From assembly GCA_023014485.1 (NCBI GenBank), contig JAJOZX010005806.1, forward strand, positions 16,001 through 80,000: a stretch of 64,000 nucleotides of DNA, given 5' to 3'. The notes below the pieces were generated by a model. That model was not told the origin of the DNA and made no database searches. It saw nothing but the letters and a program-made list of their open reading frames with translations. The position numbers and the translations under genes are program-made. The DNA comes from Bathynomus jamesi (lineage: Eukaryota; Arthropoda; Malacostraca; Isopoda; Cirolanidae). Shown here one piece after another: positions 31,974 to 44,700 of this stretch (its first letter is position 1; the number at the start of each line of letters is the position of its first letter).

Positions 31974-34900
31974 GGTGCCACTTATTTGGGGTGTTTTTCA
32001 TTTTTTGGGAATTTCTATCAGGACGGGCGCATTTCTGGTGTCATTCCGTCTAAAAACATTGTGTGTAAAATATTTTTGAAATAAAATAATAATTAGAACT
32101 GCCTCAACGAGGTCAAAGTTTATACTTTTTGTCGAAAAGTACTCATGGCGTTCTGTTATCATGTCAGTTTTCGTTTCGATAGCTGCTGTAGTTTCTGAGT
32201 TGAAAAATGATAACAGACAGACAGACGGACGGTCAGAGTCGTTGGTTTAGTCTTCCGCACTGGTGTACAGAAGACTAAAATGAGGTATTATACAGGGTGT
32301 AACACGAGTTTATCCAAATATTGATACAGGCGAAAGAACATGTTATTCTAAGTAGAAAATGGGTTGGGACGAGTTTTGCCAACACTAACAGTGTTTCATT
32401 CTCTTTTTCAGTGAGTTCTGAAATGACGTGATGGCTTCGGCAACAAGATCTAAAACAGCAGTCTATCTCCTGGGGACCGTGGACCACAGCATCACAGGAA
32501 GCATGCTGCCTACGGGAAAGCAGGCGCTTCAGTACTTTTTCCACCTTCACCTTGACGTCAAGAACCGATCAAGGAAGCAGCCGCTGAGACAGTGACCGCA
32601 GTCATGGAATTCTGGGAGCGGTCCGTATTCCTACGCAGAAAGACCAACGCGCAAGGGACAAGGTTCTCCGAATGTACGAGAAGTGGCGGGCTCTGAACAA
32701 GAACTCGAAACGGCGCACTGTGACCCAAATCAGGAACGAGGCCGAGTTCCTCTCATCCCTTGACCGCCTCTTCGACATCGCACACGAACAGGCGATGTCG
32801 ATGATCACAATCGAAGAGGACAGGGAGTTCCTGACGGGACAAAGGGCCGAGGTGCGGCGCGGCCGCATCTCCTCCACACGTGACATGACGCTGCACACTG
32901 AGGAGGAGCGTGCGAGGAGACAGGAAGCGGAAAGGAGCCGCCGGCAAGATGATGAAAGGGCGAACAGAGAGAGCCGAGAAGAACTCGTCGAACTGGCATC
33001 GAGCTCCAGCTCAGGTGCAAGCAGCCCGACTCGGTCACCGACACGGCGTCGTCGCCGAGAAGAAGAGGAAGAGCTCTCTCTCCCGGGCCCGTCCACGTCG
33101 AATGCAGAAGCATCTACGACCCCTTTACCACCCAAGCGATTCCGCGCGTCGAAAAGATGATCACCCCTGATCTCTCCGCAGCGATGGATCGGACGAAACT
33201 TGCCGACCGAGAAGGTGTTTTTTTGCTGTCGGCGGCTGCGAGGAGCTTGGGCCACGACCCTGAGGAGCTGGTCTTGAACCGCGAATCCTCCCGCCGCGAC
33301 CGAGCAAAGTTCCGTGCTATGGCAGCAGCGGAAATGAAGGCAGCCTTCCATCCTACTGTGCCGCTGACCGTTCACTGGGACGGGAAAATCGTACCAGCGG
33401 CTGACGGAGGCCCTGCTGAAGATCGCCTTCCAGTTCTGGTGTCTGGGGAGAACGTCGACAAGCTTCTGGCTGTGCCCAGCCTCCCCGACGGCACCGGCCG
33501 CGCCATGGCGGAAGCCGTCCTCTCTGCCCTCGAGGATTGGGCATCAAGGGACGGATCTGTGCCCTCTCTTTTGACACCACCGCCTCAAACACAGGACTCT
33601 CAGGAGGAGCTTGCTATATCATTGAGCAGAAACTCGAGAAGACAGTGCTTCATTTGGCTTGCCGCCACCACATCCACGAACTGGTGTGCGAGAAGGCATT
33701 CACGGCGTGCCTCGGTCCTCTACTGGTCCTGACATCCTCCTGTTCAAACGATTCGCCGCCCAGTGGGACTTCATCGATCAAACCAAAGCGAAGCCCTTCG
33801 AGGATGGAACCATGCCGCAGCACCTGAAGGACGCCCGCGACGACCTGCTGATCGAATTCAGCCGCCTCCTCGATGGTCAACATCCACGTGATGACTACAG
33901 GGAACTTCTGGAACTCTCTGTAATTGTGCTGGGTGGTCCGAACAAGCGGGGTGCCCGGTTCGCTCGTCCCGGCGCCTTCCATCGCGCGCGCTGGATGGCA
34001 AAAGTCATCTATGCCATCAAATTGTTCCTGTTCCGGGAACAGTTTCAGATGTCGTCAGGCGAAGCGGCTGGAATCCGGCGATTCACCATCTTCGCCGTGT
34101 CCATCTATGTGACGGCCTGGTACAAAGCGCCGCTCCCGGCAACGGCCCCAGCCGCGGACCTCGCGCTGCTCAAGGCCCTCGTCTATTATCCGGACTCAGC
34201 GGTGGCCAAGGCGACGGCGACAGTCTTCTGCAGGCACCTATGGTACTTGAGCGAGCGCCTCGTCACCCTGGCCATCTTCGACGAGGGTATCGACTTGGCG
34301 ACAAAGCGGGAGATGATTAAAGCGATGGAAGAAGAGGAAGGATCGGAGGATCCCCCGCGGCGTATCAATGTGGACCTGTCCACCGCCTCAATCGCCAACA
34401 ATACATTGGCCAAGTTCACAATGACTACATCAAAGGAGTTCTTCAAGGTTCTGGACATCAGCACCGCCTTCCTGCTCAAGGATCCGGAGGAGTGGCGGAC
34501 GGACCAGCCTTCATCGCCGCATCCCGCCGAGTCCAGGCCCTTCAAGTTGTCAATGACTTCGCGGAGCGCGGGGTGGCGTTGATGCAGTCTTTCAACCTGG
34601 CCCTTACCAAGAGTGAAGACCAAAGGCAGTTCCTCTTACAAGTGGTCGAGAAGCACCGCTGACTTCCCAACCGCCCGCAAGTCCACCGTGACCTCTGCAA
34701 AGTAGGCAACAATGAGAGGGAGATGGGCGCCCATGATACCCCCCCCCCCTTGAGGGGCTAATACTCGAGTTGAGGGGACCTAGAGTTGAAAGTATGAAGT
34801 CCAGTTATATGTTTTAGGTCAAGATTAGTAGCTTGAACAAACTAGAAGTGATATTTATTTGCTAGAGGCATAGAACATCATGATCTAAAATTTCTACTTT

Positions 34901-35053
34901 CGAGAAAATATACAAACTTTGACCGTATTGAGGCAGTTCTAAATATTGTTTTATTTCAAAAATATTTTACACACGATATTTTTTGACAAAATGGAACCAG
35001 AAACGCGCCCGTCCCGATAAAAATTCAAACTTTCGAAAATAAGTGTCACCCTA
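31971..35053 (+). mobile_element. hAT-like transposon E3, TAGGGTG termini, inserted in (TA)n
   Basis: Tips TAGGGTGCCACTTATTT (left) and TAGGGTGACACTTATTT (right). ATATATAT lies outside both ends. Imperfect terminal repeats reach about 170 bp (shared GACGGGCGC, GTGTAAAATATTTTTGAAAT and TTAGAACTGCCTCAA blocks). The coding interior is clearly GC-richer than E1, E2 and E4. Confidence 0.9.
32431..34662 (+). pseudogene. E3 hAT-like transposase, several frameshifts
   Basis: Starts MASATRSKTAVYLLG near 32431, shifts near 32590, then ALNKNSKRRTVTQIR and LFDIAHEQAMSMI. An unusually long Arg/Glu/Ser linker follows (32820-33150), with a shift near 33155. Then AMDRTKLADREGVF, TVHWDGKIVPA, a shift near 33540, FDTTASNTGLSGG, LACRHHIHELV, a shift near 33720, LLFKRFAAQWDFID, PRDDYRELLELSVIVLGG, FHRARWMAKVIY, HLWYLSERLV, a shift near 34500 and VVNDFAERGVALMQSFN. 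Every family block is present despite about five breaks. I see a high proportion of G/C third positions. Confidence 0.75.
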
Positions 35054-35070
35054 ATATATATATATATATA

Positions 35071-35295
35071 GGGTGAACCAAATGTAGGTGGACAGTAAAT
35101 GATAACGTTTATTTTGAGAATACATATTTAATTTTTTTGTATACTATAATACAAAATAAAATTTAAATAAATTTAGTTATAATATTTAATATAATAAAAC
35201 ACAAACACCATAGTTATAATGAACACCATATGTTATAATATAATATAACACAAACCGTATTCAACCTACTGTCCACCTACTTTTGGTTCACCGTG
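35071..35295 (+). mobile_element. 225 bp MITE, copy 1 (GGTGAACCAAA ends)
   Basis: Inverted ends GGTGAACCAAATGTAGGTGG and GGTGAACCAAAAGTAGGTGG, with AT-rich centre and TA flanks in a TA array. An almost identical copy lies in opposite orientation at 52992-53215. No coding potential. Confidence 0.85.
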
Positions 35296-35463
35296 TATAT
35301 ATAATTTTTTATTTATTTATTTTTTTTTGTATTGGGGCGTTTACCGCCACTTCCCGCTATATGGTAGCGGATATCATGGCGAGGCGGAATGCGAGAAAGA
35401 GAAACGGAGATAGAGAAAAGGCACTAGAAAAGGGAGAACAGCGGACTACAGGTGAGAAGTCAC

Positions 35464-38400
35464 CTAAAGCTCAGATAGGATGCGAGATTGGGAGAGGAAG
35501 AGGAAAAGACGGTCAAGCGAGAAGAGAGGGCTCTCAGCGAGCATAAGGCGTAAACGTTCGGGGAGGGGGAAATCAGAAAGGAACGGGAAGGCGCGACGAC
35601 GTACTGACGACAGGGTGGGGCATTCCACAAGGATGTGAGAGACGGTGAGGGGCGACTGGCAGGAGGAGCAACGAGGAGCCTCCTGCCGGAACATAAGATA
35701 GCCGTGCGTGAGGCGCGTATGGCCGATGCGAAGCCGCGCAAGGACGACCTCTTTGTGTCTGGAGCGGTGGAAAGAGGACACCCAATATGACAGATGGGGG
35801 TGGATGGACCAGAGTTTATTTCCGGTGGCATCGTCCCAGGACTGTTGCCACATGCGGTCGTAAAAAGAACGAAAGACCTGCACATAGTCTGAGAAGGGAG
35901 CGGGCGGGGGAGGGGAGGCAGCGAGGCGGCGGACCGGGCTATGCGGTCCGCCGCCTCATTACCGGAAACACCAACATGGGCGGGAACCCAGCAGAAGGTG
36001 ATCCGGTGAACGGTGTGCAGGACATGGTACTCCTGTTGAATAAGGCGTACGAGGGGGTCCGGGGAATCATAGCGCTCGAGCGCCTGAAGGGCGCTCAGCG
36101 AGTCCGAAAAAATGGTACAGGAGGACCGCGAACAACCCGATACCAGACGGAGGGCTTCCAGAAGGGCAAAGAGCTCCGCGGAAAAGATGGAGGCCTGAAC
36201 CGGCAGGGGGATACCCCGGGAGGTAGGTGACAATGACGGAGAGAAGACGGCGGCCGCGACACCTGCAGGGGAGCGCGAGCCGTCGGTGTAGACGGGAACG
36301 TCGTCCGAATGGACGGGAAGATGGGCCAGAAAAGAAGACCGGAGGACGGCAGGAAGTGACTCCTTACGCAGGCCACGGAGCGCCTGGCAACGGCAGATAG
36401 GGGTGGTCCGCCAGGGGGGCGACAGATCGAAGGAGAACGGCAGAATAGAGGGTGGGGGGATCCCCAGGGACGAGAAAATCTCGGCCAGAGCGGCAGCGAA
36501 ATGCCACGTGTCAGGCCGGGGTAGCGCCTGGGAGATCGCGGAGAAGAGTAGGGACATCGGAAGGCGGCAGATGCGAAGGTAACACTTCGCCATGAGAAGG
36601 CCCCGGCGAAGGGGCAGGGGGGGTGTCCACAGTCCACCTGAAGACTAGCGACAGGGGACGAGCGGAAGGCACCCGACGCCAGGCGAAGGCCACGGTGGAG
36701 AAGAGGATCCAGCATACGGAGTGCCGGAGAGGAGGCGGAGCTGTAGACCACACAGCCGTAGTCGACACGGGATTGCACCAGGGAGGTGTACAGGCGCAGC
36801 AGAGTACGCCTGTCCGCCCCCCAGGTCGTGTGGGACAGATGACCCAAAAGGGAGAGGGTGCGGGAAGAGGTGCTGGCAAGGGTAAGGGCGAAGGTATGCG
36901 ACAGACGGAGGCGCCGAGGATGGAAAAGCATACTGGAAGACTTAGAGGGTGAGAAAGCATAGCCAACCGAGGACGCCCAGCGAACCACCGCATTGATGGC
37001 TAGCTGGAGTCGACGTTCAGCCAAAGACGGGAGGCGGCCAGAGCAATAGATAGCCAGGTCATCGGCATAGAGGGAGCTACGAACGGATGTAGGCTGGACC
37101 GTAGCGACTGTGTTCATCATGAGTGAGAAACACAAGACGCTAAGGACACTACCCTGAGGGACACCCTCCTCCAACGGAAAGCGGTCAGAGAGGGCAGAAC
37201 CGATGCGGACGCGGAAAGAAGGGGCGGACAAGAAGTTATAAATAAAGGAAGGGAGAAAGCCTACGAAATCCAGGGAGCGTAAGCAGTCGAAGACCGCGCT
37301 CCGCCGGGTAGTATCGTAGGCCTTCTGGAGGTCGAAAAAGACGGCGAGTACAAATTGACGCTGGGAGAAAGCCTCCTGCACGTCATGGCTAAGGAGAAGG
37401 AGGGGGTCGGTGGTAGACCGGAAGCGCCGGAAACCAGCCTGGGTAGCAGGGTACTGGTCACTCGCCTCCAAGGTAAAGGACAGCCGCGAGGCGACCATCG
37501 CCTCCATCACCTTGCAGGCACAGCATGTTAGGGAAATGGGGCGATAGTTCGACGGGAGTGAGGGGTCTTTATCGGGCTTCGGGATGGGGACGACGATGGA
37601 CTCACGCCATCGGTCCGGAAATGAACCCTCCAACCAAATCCGGTTATAGAGGTCCAGTAGAAAGCTGAGAGCAGAGGGGTGGAGGTGCCGTAACAAGTCA
37701 TAGGGGATATTATCGGGGCCGGGGCGGAGGGCCTCCCGAAGCTCTGTCATGTGGAAGAGGTGATTATAGGGGTCATCCCTATGAGGTGGAAATTCCGGTG
37801 GGTCGCGGCGGGAGTGGGGGGAATCGGAACTGGAGATGGCTGCGAAGTGCGCCGCGAGTGCGTTCGCGACGGCCTCCGGATCGGACACGAACTCGTCGTC
37901 CCAGACCCGAAGCACCGGGGGTCGAGGGGGGACACGGGTCCCCTCAAAGCTACGCACCTTGCGCCAAACAGTCGAGGGGGCGGTCGAGGAGGAGATCCCG
38001 GACACGTAACTCCGCCAGAGGTACGCCGGGCTAGTTTCAAGACCCGGGGCCACTGCCTTCAGGCGCTGAAACGCCATCTTATGCTCCGGCTGGCGGGTCC
38101 GGTAGAAGCGACGGCCAGCACGGCGCCGCTCCTGAACGGCACGGGAGCACTCTGGGGTCCACCATGGGACGCTGCGCAGCCTGGGGGAGCCTGAGGTACG
38201 GGGGATGCAACTGGTGGCAGCCGAGAGGATCTTGCTTTCGAGAAAGGCGAGGGCCTCACTAACGGAGGGAAAGGCAGGAATGGACGGCGAGATCGCCGTG
38301 CACCTCGTGTATGAGGCCCATTTCGCTCGGGCGAACAGCCAGCGCGGGCGGACAGAGGTGGGGGGGAGGAGACGGGTTGGGGTAAGACACACAGGGAAAT

Positions 38401-39010
38401 GGTCACTGCCGGAAAAATCCGGCAGGACCTCCCAGGTGAACTCCGTCACGATATTGAGGGAAACCAGGGAAAGATCAATACAGGTGAAACTGTCATGGGC
38501 CGAGTGGAGGCAGGTTGGGGAGCCATCGTTCAGAAATGTGAACTCTAGCTCGTCCATAAGGGAGAGAAGGGTCCCGGAGAGAAAGGTGGAGCAAACGTCC
38601 CCCCAGGCCGGGTCCCGACTGTTGAAGTCCCCGAGAAGCAGGAAAGGGCGGGGAAGCTGCAGAATTAGGTCACGGAGAGAATCGGGTGGAGGGCGTACGT
38701 TAGGGGGGAGGTAAAGAGAGCAGACCGTGAGCTGACGCCACAAAGAAAGGCGCACGGCCACAGCTTGCAAGACAGTACGGAGCGGGAGGGGGCGGAAAGG
38801 GATGGAGCGGTGAACGAAGACCGCGGAGCCCCCCTTACCCGCCCCATCGAGAGGCGGGGAAGGGAGCCCGCAGTAGCCGGACACTCGAGGGAGGGAACGG
38901 GAGCCCAGTATCATCTCCTGAAGGCAGAAACACGCCGGACACCTGGAGGCCAGGAGAGAAGAGACTCTCGAGGCCTACCAGGAGCCCGTGGATGTTCCAC
39001 TGCAGGAGCG
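35464..39010 (-). pseudogene. LINE ORF2: endonuclease, reverse transcriptase, RNase H
   Basis: A 939-residue frame (38914-36095) follows a short shifted start containing LQWNIHGL near 39000. Endonuclease: LLLGDFNSRDPAW (about 92-104) and GSDHFPV (169-175). Reverse transcriptase: PIPKPDKD (443), NYRPISL, FFDLQKAYD (526-534), GVPQGSVLS (584-592) and catalytic YADD (616-619). A shift near 36600 leads to RNase H: YTDGS, SAELFALLEAL, FSDSLSAL and WVPAHVGVSGNEAAD. A second shift near 35885 leads to the C-terminal block RLRIGHTRLTHGYLM with CSSC and HILVEC. The enzyme copies element RNA into the genome at a nicked target. All key residues are visible; three shifts break it. Confidence 0.85.
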
Positions 39011-39049
39011 AAGTATATGGAGGGGTAGGAAAGTCTGCGAAACGGATGG

Positions 39050-41162
39050 TTATGGGGTGGGTGGGCCGATCGGGCGGCCCGAGATTAACAAGGGGATTGG
39101 AAAGCCCTGGGGCCCAACGGGGGACGCCGAACGTGGGCGAAGGCGAGGGTCACCCCGACGGGGGGTCGATGTGGAAACTGACGCCGGCAAATCCTCCTGA
39201 AGAGGAGTCACCAGGACGCCCGGGGGAGAGCGATGCAGAGAAGGGGATGTGAGGGGTATCCAGAAGGCCCCTCCCTTCACTGGAGGTGCAGGGGAGGCTG
39301 GACTACAAGGGGGAGTGGAAAAGGATACCTCACCCGGATGCATAGGCAGGTCAAGGAGAGAGGTGGGGTAGGTCACGCGCGGGGGCGTGCTCATCCCACC
39401 CACGCCGACCAGGTGGGCGAGTTCCCCCTCCAGTGGGTCCATCGACCGAACCGGTGAGGGATGTATCTCCGCCCCCACCACGAGGGTCGTCGGGGACCCC
39501 AGGGGGGAGCGTCCATAACGGTTGCGCAGCGGGGACGGTGAGGACACCGGGATGGTAGGGCGAAGGTGGCGTTTGTGTCTGGGAGAGGAAGGTGATGCGA
39601 GGCCTATGGCCTCGAACTTTTCTGGGTCACTATTGGCGCGGCGCTTGCGGCCCGTTCCCCTCCGTCGTGCGGCCCGCATGGGCGACGGCGGGTCACGGTC
39701 CGGAATGGGGGTGGCCGAAAGCGCCGGTGGAGAGGGCGTAGAAGGGGCAGGGGGGGTTGCCGACGAAGCATCGGCGTTCGCGGAGGGAGCACGTGGGGAC
39801 GCGCTGGTAGTACAGGGAGCCGCGGCGGGAGTCCGCTGGGCGGCAGAGGATAGACAGGGAGTAGCGGACACAGTGAGTGGAGGCGCGTCGGGAACCGCCG
39901 GTGAGGACGGGGTCTTGGCCGGCGGCGGCCGGGGACGGAGAGCCTCGGCGTACGAGGTACCACGCCGGGCCTCGCGGCCACGCAACCGGTCCCGCGCCTC
40001 CCGAGCGCTGAGAAATTCTGATGAACAGAGGGCCCGAACCTCCCTCTCAAAGAGGAAGGACGGGCAAGAGCGGGATGAAGCAGGGTGCGGTCCATGACAG
40101 TTGGTGCAGGAAGGCGGAGCAGTACAGGGCAAGGGGTGGGGAGGGCCGCTGCAGCGGACACACAATGGGGCTGGCTGATGGCAGGAACTGCTCACGTGGC
40201 CAAACCTATTGCACTGAAAACAGCGCGTAGGATCTGGCACGTATGGCCGAACCGAGAATTCGCATGCTCTTCTCTCACCAAGGCCCCAGAATACCGAAAC
40301 GGGGGGCACCAGTGAGTCAAAAGTAAGGAGAAGGCGAGGAGAAGGGACGGCTGGGGACCGCGATCTGTCGGGAAAACGGTATATTCTCACCACACCCTGG
40401 GAGGCGAGGTCAGTCTGGAGGTCCTCCACCGGGATGGGTAGAAGACGAGCAGCGTAGATCGTGCCCTGGCACTAATTGAGGCGGGGGTGGGGAGTCACCA
40501 TGATCCCGCAGCCCAGGACATTGGGGATAGCGAGCAGAGAGGAGGTTTCGGCAGAGGAACGCGACCTTATCAAAATGGAGCCATCCCTCTGAGGCCGAAG
40601 GTCAAAACGCGCCGTCCCCGTCTTCCCATGGATCGCTCGAAAGAGGCGTTCGTGGTTAGTGGGGAGGGGCTTGGAGGAGGAGGGGCGGAGGACGAGGAAC
40701 TTGTCCATCGTCCTAAGGCCGAGTGAAGCCATCTGGCCAAACACCACCGGAACTTCGAGGGGGCGAGAAGACGAGAAAGGCGGACGGCGACGTCGGGTCC
40801 CACGTTCCCCAAGGGAGGGGGCCGGGGGCGATGAGGCCCGACCGGAGTGGGAGGCGACCGGGGCCGCGGGCCTCCCACCTGAGGGCGAAAAGGCAGGTGG
40901 GTCCCTATCGGGATGTGGAATATGGGGGGATCCAGGGGTCGGGGGGTCCACTGCAGGTCCATCCGCTTCTGGCGGGGGTCGGGCAGCGGCGCCACGAGCC
41001 TGGGGAAGAGGGAGAGGAGGTGTCGGCAAGAAGAGCAGATGGGGTGGGCGAGGGCTGCCGACTGCCCTTACCAGACCCACGGTCCAAAGAGGTAGTCAGA
41101 GGGAGGTCAGATGCACAAGCCGGGTCGTCAACGAGGTCCATTAGATTTGTAAGTGTTTCCAT
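39050..41162 (-). pseudogene. LINE ORF1: gag-like protein with zinc knuckles
   Basis: The main frame (40429-39050) has CFQCNRFGHVSSSC, a CCHC knuckle, then CVRCSGPPHPLPC and CTNCHGPHPASSRSC, further knuckle-like repeats, followed by a long proline/serine/alanine-rich tail. Upstream, 41080-40472 in the same frame gives FLVLRPSSSKPLP and FDLRPQRDGSILIR and is separated only by one in-frame TAG near 40474. An alternative start METLTNLMDLVDD at 41162 is in another frame. The protein would bind element RNA. Confidence 0.7.
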
Positions 41163-41661
41163 AGAAAATTTTTATTGTTGTTTCGCGCCCGGGGCCGCGG
41201 GGAACCGATTACCCGGGGCCCAAGGGGACCAAGCGCACGCCGGCGGGGGATGGGTGCCTCGTCCCATGTAGGTACCCCCATTTCAAAAGGGGCCCTTGCA
41301 GCGTCGAAAGTTCTCCCCCGCCGGCAGCAAAGACCAAGGCCCCCAGGGTCCCAGGCCTGGGCACCCTACCAGCCAACTTAGTCCGGCCCCGGCCATGGGA
41401 GCGAGACCCCCAGCGACCAGCCCCGGCAGCCCACGGGGCGCGCGAAGTGAAAACAGAAAGCAGAAAAAACAGAGGGGGCAAGGAAGAGGGTAAAGAGGGG
41501 AAGACAGGAAAGAGGGGGCTGTAGGATAGCAGGGTATGCTAAAAGTCCACTTCGCAACCGGGTGGGGACCCGGCAGGGCCCCAGCCGCGGCTGACCCCCC
41601 TCGCCACATGGAGGCAGGAGCCCATGGGCGATCCACCCAGAAAAGACCACCCGCGGGGAGG

Positions 41662-41662
<1 letters not shown>

Positions 41663-41706
<44 letters not shown>

Positions 41707-41726
41707 TATATAATATATATATTTAT

Positions 41727-41794
<68 letters not shown>
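41663..41794. repeat. (TA)n microsatellite between the LINE and E4
   Basis: About 130 bp of TA repeats with AATATAT slips, separating the LINE 5' end from the next transposon. Confidence 0.95.
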
Positions 41795-44700
41795 TAGGGT
41801 GATGCAAAATAACTTATCATTCAAAAACTTGAAGACACCCTCTAATTTTATTTAATTTAGTGTAAAAACTGAACATGCAAAATTTCAGCACAATTGAAGA
41901 CATTTTAGAGGTTGCTACCATCCATTGAACATTTTGTATATTGTTATTTTTCAGTTTGTATTTATTGTACATTTATTTATTTTGCAGATTTCATCAAAAA
42001 TGGTAGTCAGCAACATATAGCAGTCATAACAGACTCTGAACCTCTTTCCGTAAACCTTCTCATCCCTTTCATTGCTATAGACGCCGTGGCCGAACATTCT
42101 AGAATCATTTCTTTGCTGTGACGTCACTGTGGCGGCCGCGTCAGTGTAAGTGCGGCGTCACTGACTCAGTATCTTTGCTGCCTTCGCTGAGAGTGGTTGT
42201 ATAGCAGTTGCTGAGTTGCACTCATGGAGCGGCATACGCGTCACAAAACAGTTGTTTGGCTCATAGGACATCCTATAGAGTCCTTCAAAGAAACCCAGCT
42301 TCCATCTAAAAGGGAAACATTAGCATTGTTTATGAACTACAAGATCAATAAAAAGCAACAGGTGAAAACAGCGGCTTTGTTGACTGCTAGAGATGTTATG
42401 GATGTGTGGGAAAAGGCACGCATCCCAACAGTGTTGAAATGTCATGTCGTGGAGAGAGTAAAGAAACTTTTCAACGAGTGGGAGAAACTAAAGAAGAACA
42501 GAAATAATAAGAAGAAGCAATCACCTGCACTACTTCAAAAACAAGAGAGCTGGCAAAATGACTTGCAAGATCTGTTTGACATTGCACATGCAAGTGCTCT
42601 TGACATGATAAAGATAGATGAAGATCGTGAGTTTTGATGCTGCAACGACAAAAAGGAAGAAAAGGCAAAATGTCTGGAGTGGATAAAGTTTTTTCACAAA
42701 TGGAAGAGATTGCTAGAGAAAAGGAAACATTGCTTGAAAAGAAAAGAAAGAGGGAAACAGCCGTTTTCGAAGCAGCAGTGCTCTCAAGTTCAAGTCCTTC
42801 AAGTTTGAATGAAGATAGTTCAAAATCAGAAGAAGAATTTGTTGCTGACCCTCAGCAGCCATCAACTTCGAGACAAAGTAGATCAAAGTCTAAGAGTGCA
42901 AAGCTTATGGATTCTTCAATGCTTGTATCTCTTGATGCTGCAAAAGTAAGTGATAGAGCTGCTTCGGAAATCTTGATCCCAACAATCAATGCTCTTGGCA
43001 AAACCCTGAAGAATACAGTGTTAGCTATTCATCGATACGGAGAGCAAGACAAAGGAACCGCAAGACAATGGCAGAAAATTTGAAGCAGGATTTCGAAACA
43101 AATTGCCCTCTCCAAATACATTGGGACGGCAAACTACTGGAAGATATTACTGGTCATGAAAATGTTGATCGACTGCCAGTTCTAATTTCCGGCCAAGGAG
43201 TTGATCAGCTTCTTGGTATTCCCAAACTTGCCAGAGGAACTGGTCAAAACATTGCAGATGCTGTCCATCAGTTAGTATTGGAGTGGAATATATGACCAAG
43301 TGAAGGGCATGTGTTTGACACCACTGCCTCCAACACAGGTTCTAAGAGTGGTGCTTGTATGTTACTAGAGCAAAGATTGGATAAAGATATGCTGTGGCTG
43401 GCTTGCCGACATCATATTTCGAAATAGTGTTAGAAGCTGCAGTTTCTGTCTCCTTGCCATCTTCTAGTGGCCCTGACATACAACTGTTTAAGAGATTCAA
43501 AGCAAAGTGGGTGGAAATTGACAAGAACAATTACCAAACAGCAACAGATGACCCTAACATTGCAGAGAAAATCTCAGATGCTGAAGAACTCATTCAATTT
43601 GCTCAAGCTCAGCTTGATGAACAGCAGCCTCGTGATGACTACAAGGAATTGCTCGAGCTAACGCTAATTTTCATCGGTAGTGCCCCCAAGTCAGGAATCA
43701 GCTTTAAAGCACCCGGAGCTTATCACAGAGCACGATGGTGGGCAAGCTAATTTACTGCATTAAAATTGGATGTTTAAATCTCAGTTTAAACTAACTGAGA
43801 GAGAGGAAAAAGGACTGAGAGATGTTTGCTGCTTTTCAGCTGCGATATACATCAGATCGTGGTACCTGGCACCCATACCCTCATGCGCCCCCCGTTCAGA
43901 TTTGCATTTTGTGCAAAGTCTGCAGCTCTACAAGCAAAAGGATGACAAAATTGCAAGTGCTGCACTCAATAAGTTTTTGAGACATTTGTGGTACCTCTCT
44001 GAGGAGCTTGTGGCGCTTGCATTTTTTGATTCAGCTGTTTCGCATGAGACAAAAAACAAAATGAAGCATGCTCTGCAGAAACCAGTTGACTCAAAACCGA
44101 GCAAACGAGCATCAATAAATCCTGAATCAGCTGGGCAGAAACAACTGCAGGATTTCGTTACTGCGAACACAAAAAGATTCTTTGAAATCCTAGAGGTGCC
44201 TTGCACTTTTCTTGAAAAAGATGCTGAAGAATGGAATGATGATGAAAGTTATGCGAATGCAAGAGATATCGCATATGGACTCAAATGGTAAACGACATTG
44301 CGGAAAGAGGTGTACGACTGATGGAGGAATACAACAAACTGATAACCAATGATGAAGAGCAGAAACAATACCTTCTTCAAATTGTTAAAAGTTACAGGTC
44401 GTCACTCTCAAACAAAAACAAGAAAACATTACTCTTGCTTCACAAAAAACGAAAATAAACATACATAAGTGGTTATGATATGCCTACTGGGGAAACTTCC
44501 ACATAAAAAAAAGTTAACGCGCTATACGCTGTACCTCAGAGGGTGGTGCGGAAATCAGCGTGCCTATTATTTACTATTTTATGAGCTCACTACGTACTAT
44601 AGTCTAGAATGTCATCGTTTTTTTTCAAACTAGGTTAACTAGGTACATATCAAACCGGCTCTGGCGAAAATATCAACAAAACAATATTTTGAGCACAAAC

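Larger units (their letters stand above)
35303..41662 (-). mobile_element. Non-LTR retrotransposon (LINE with RNase H), near full length
   Basis: A strikingly GC-rich 6.3 kb block between TA arrays. On the minus strand it has a 5' leader (41662-41163), a gag-like first frame, an endonuclease-reverse transcriptase-RNase H second frame, and an A-rich TAAA-type tail at 35303-35330. The RNase H domain and the C-terminal C-x2-C block place it near the I/Jockey side of LINEs rather than RTE. Apparently full length but with several frame breaks. Confidence 0.85.

Noticed and set aside
36095..41271. Long plus-strand open frames across the LINE (for example 39522-40097 and 40723-41271)
   Set aside because: They lie antisense to recognisable LINE ORF1/ORF2 motifs and have the low-complexity Gly/Arg composition expected of reversed GC-rich codons.
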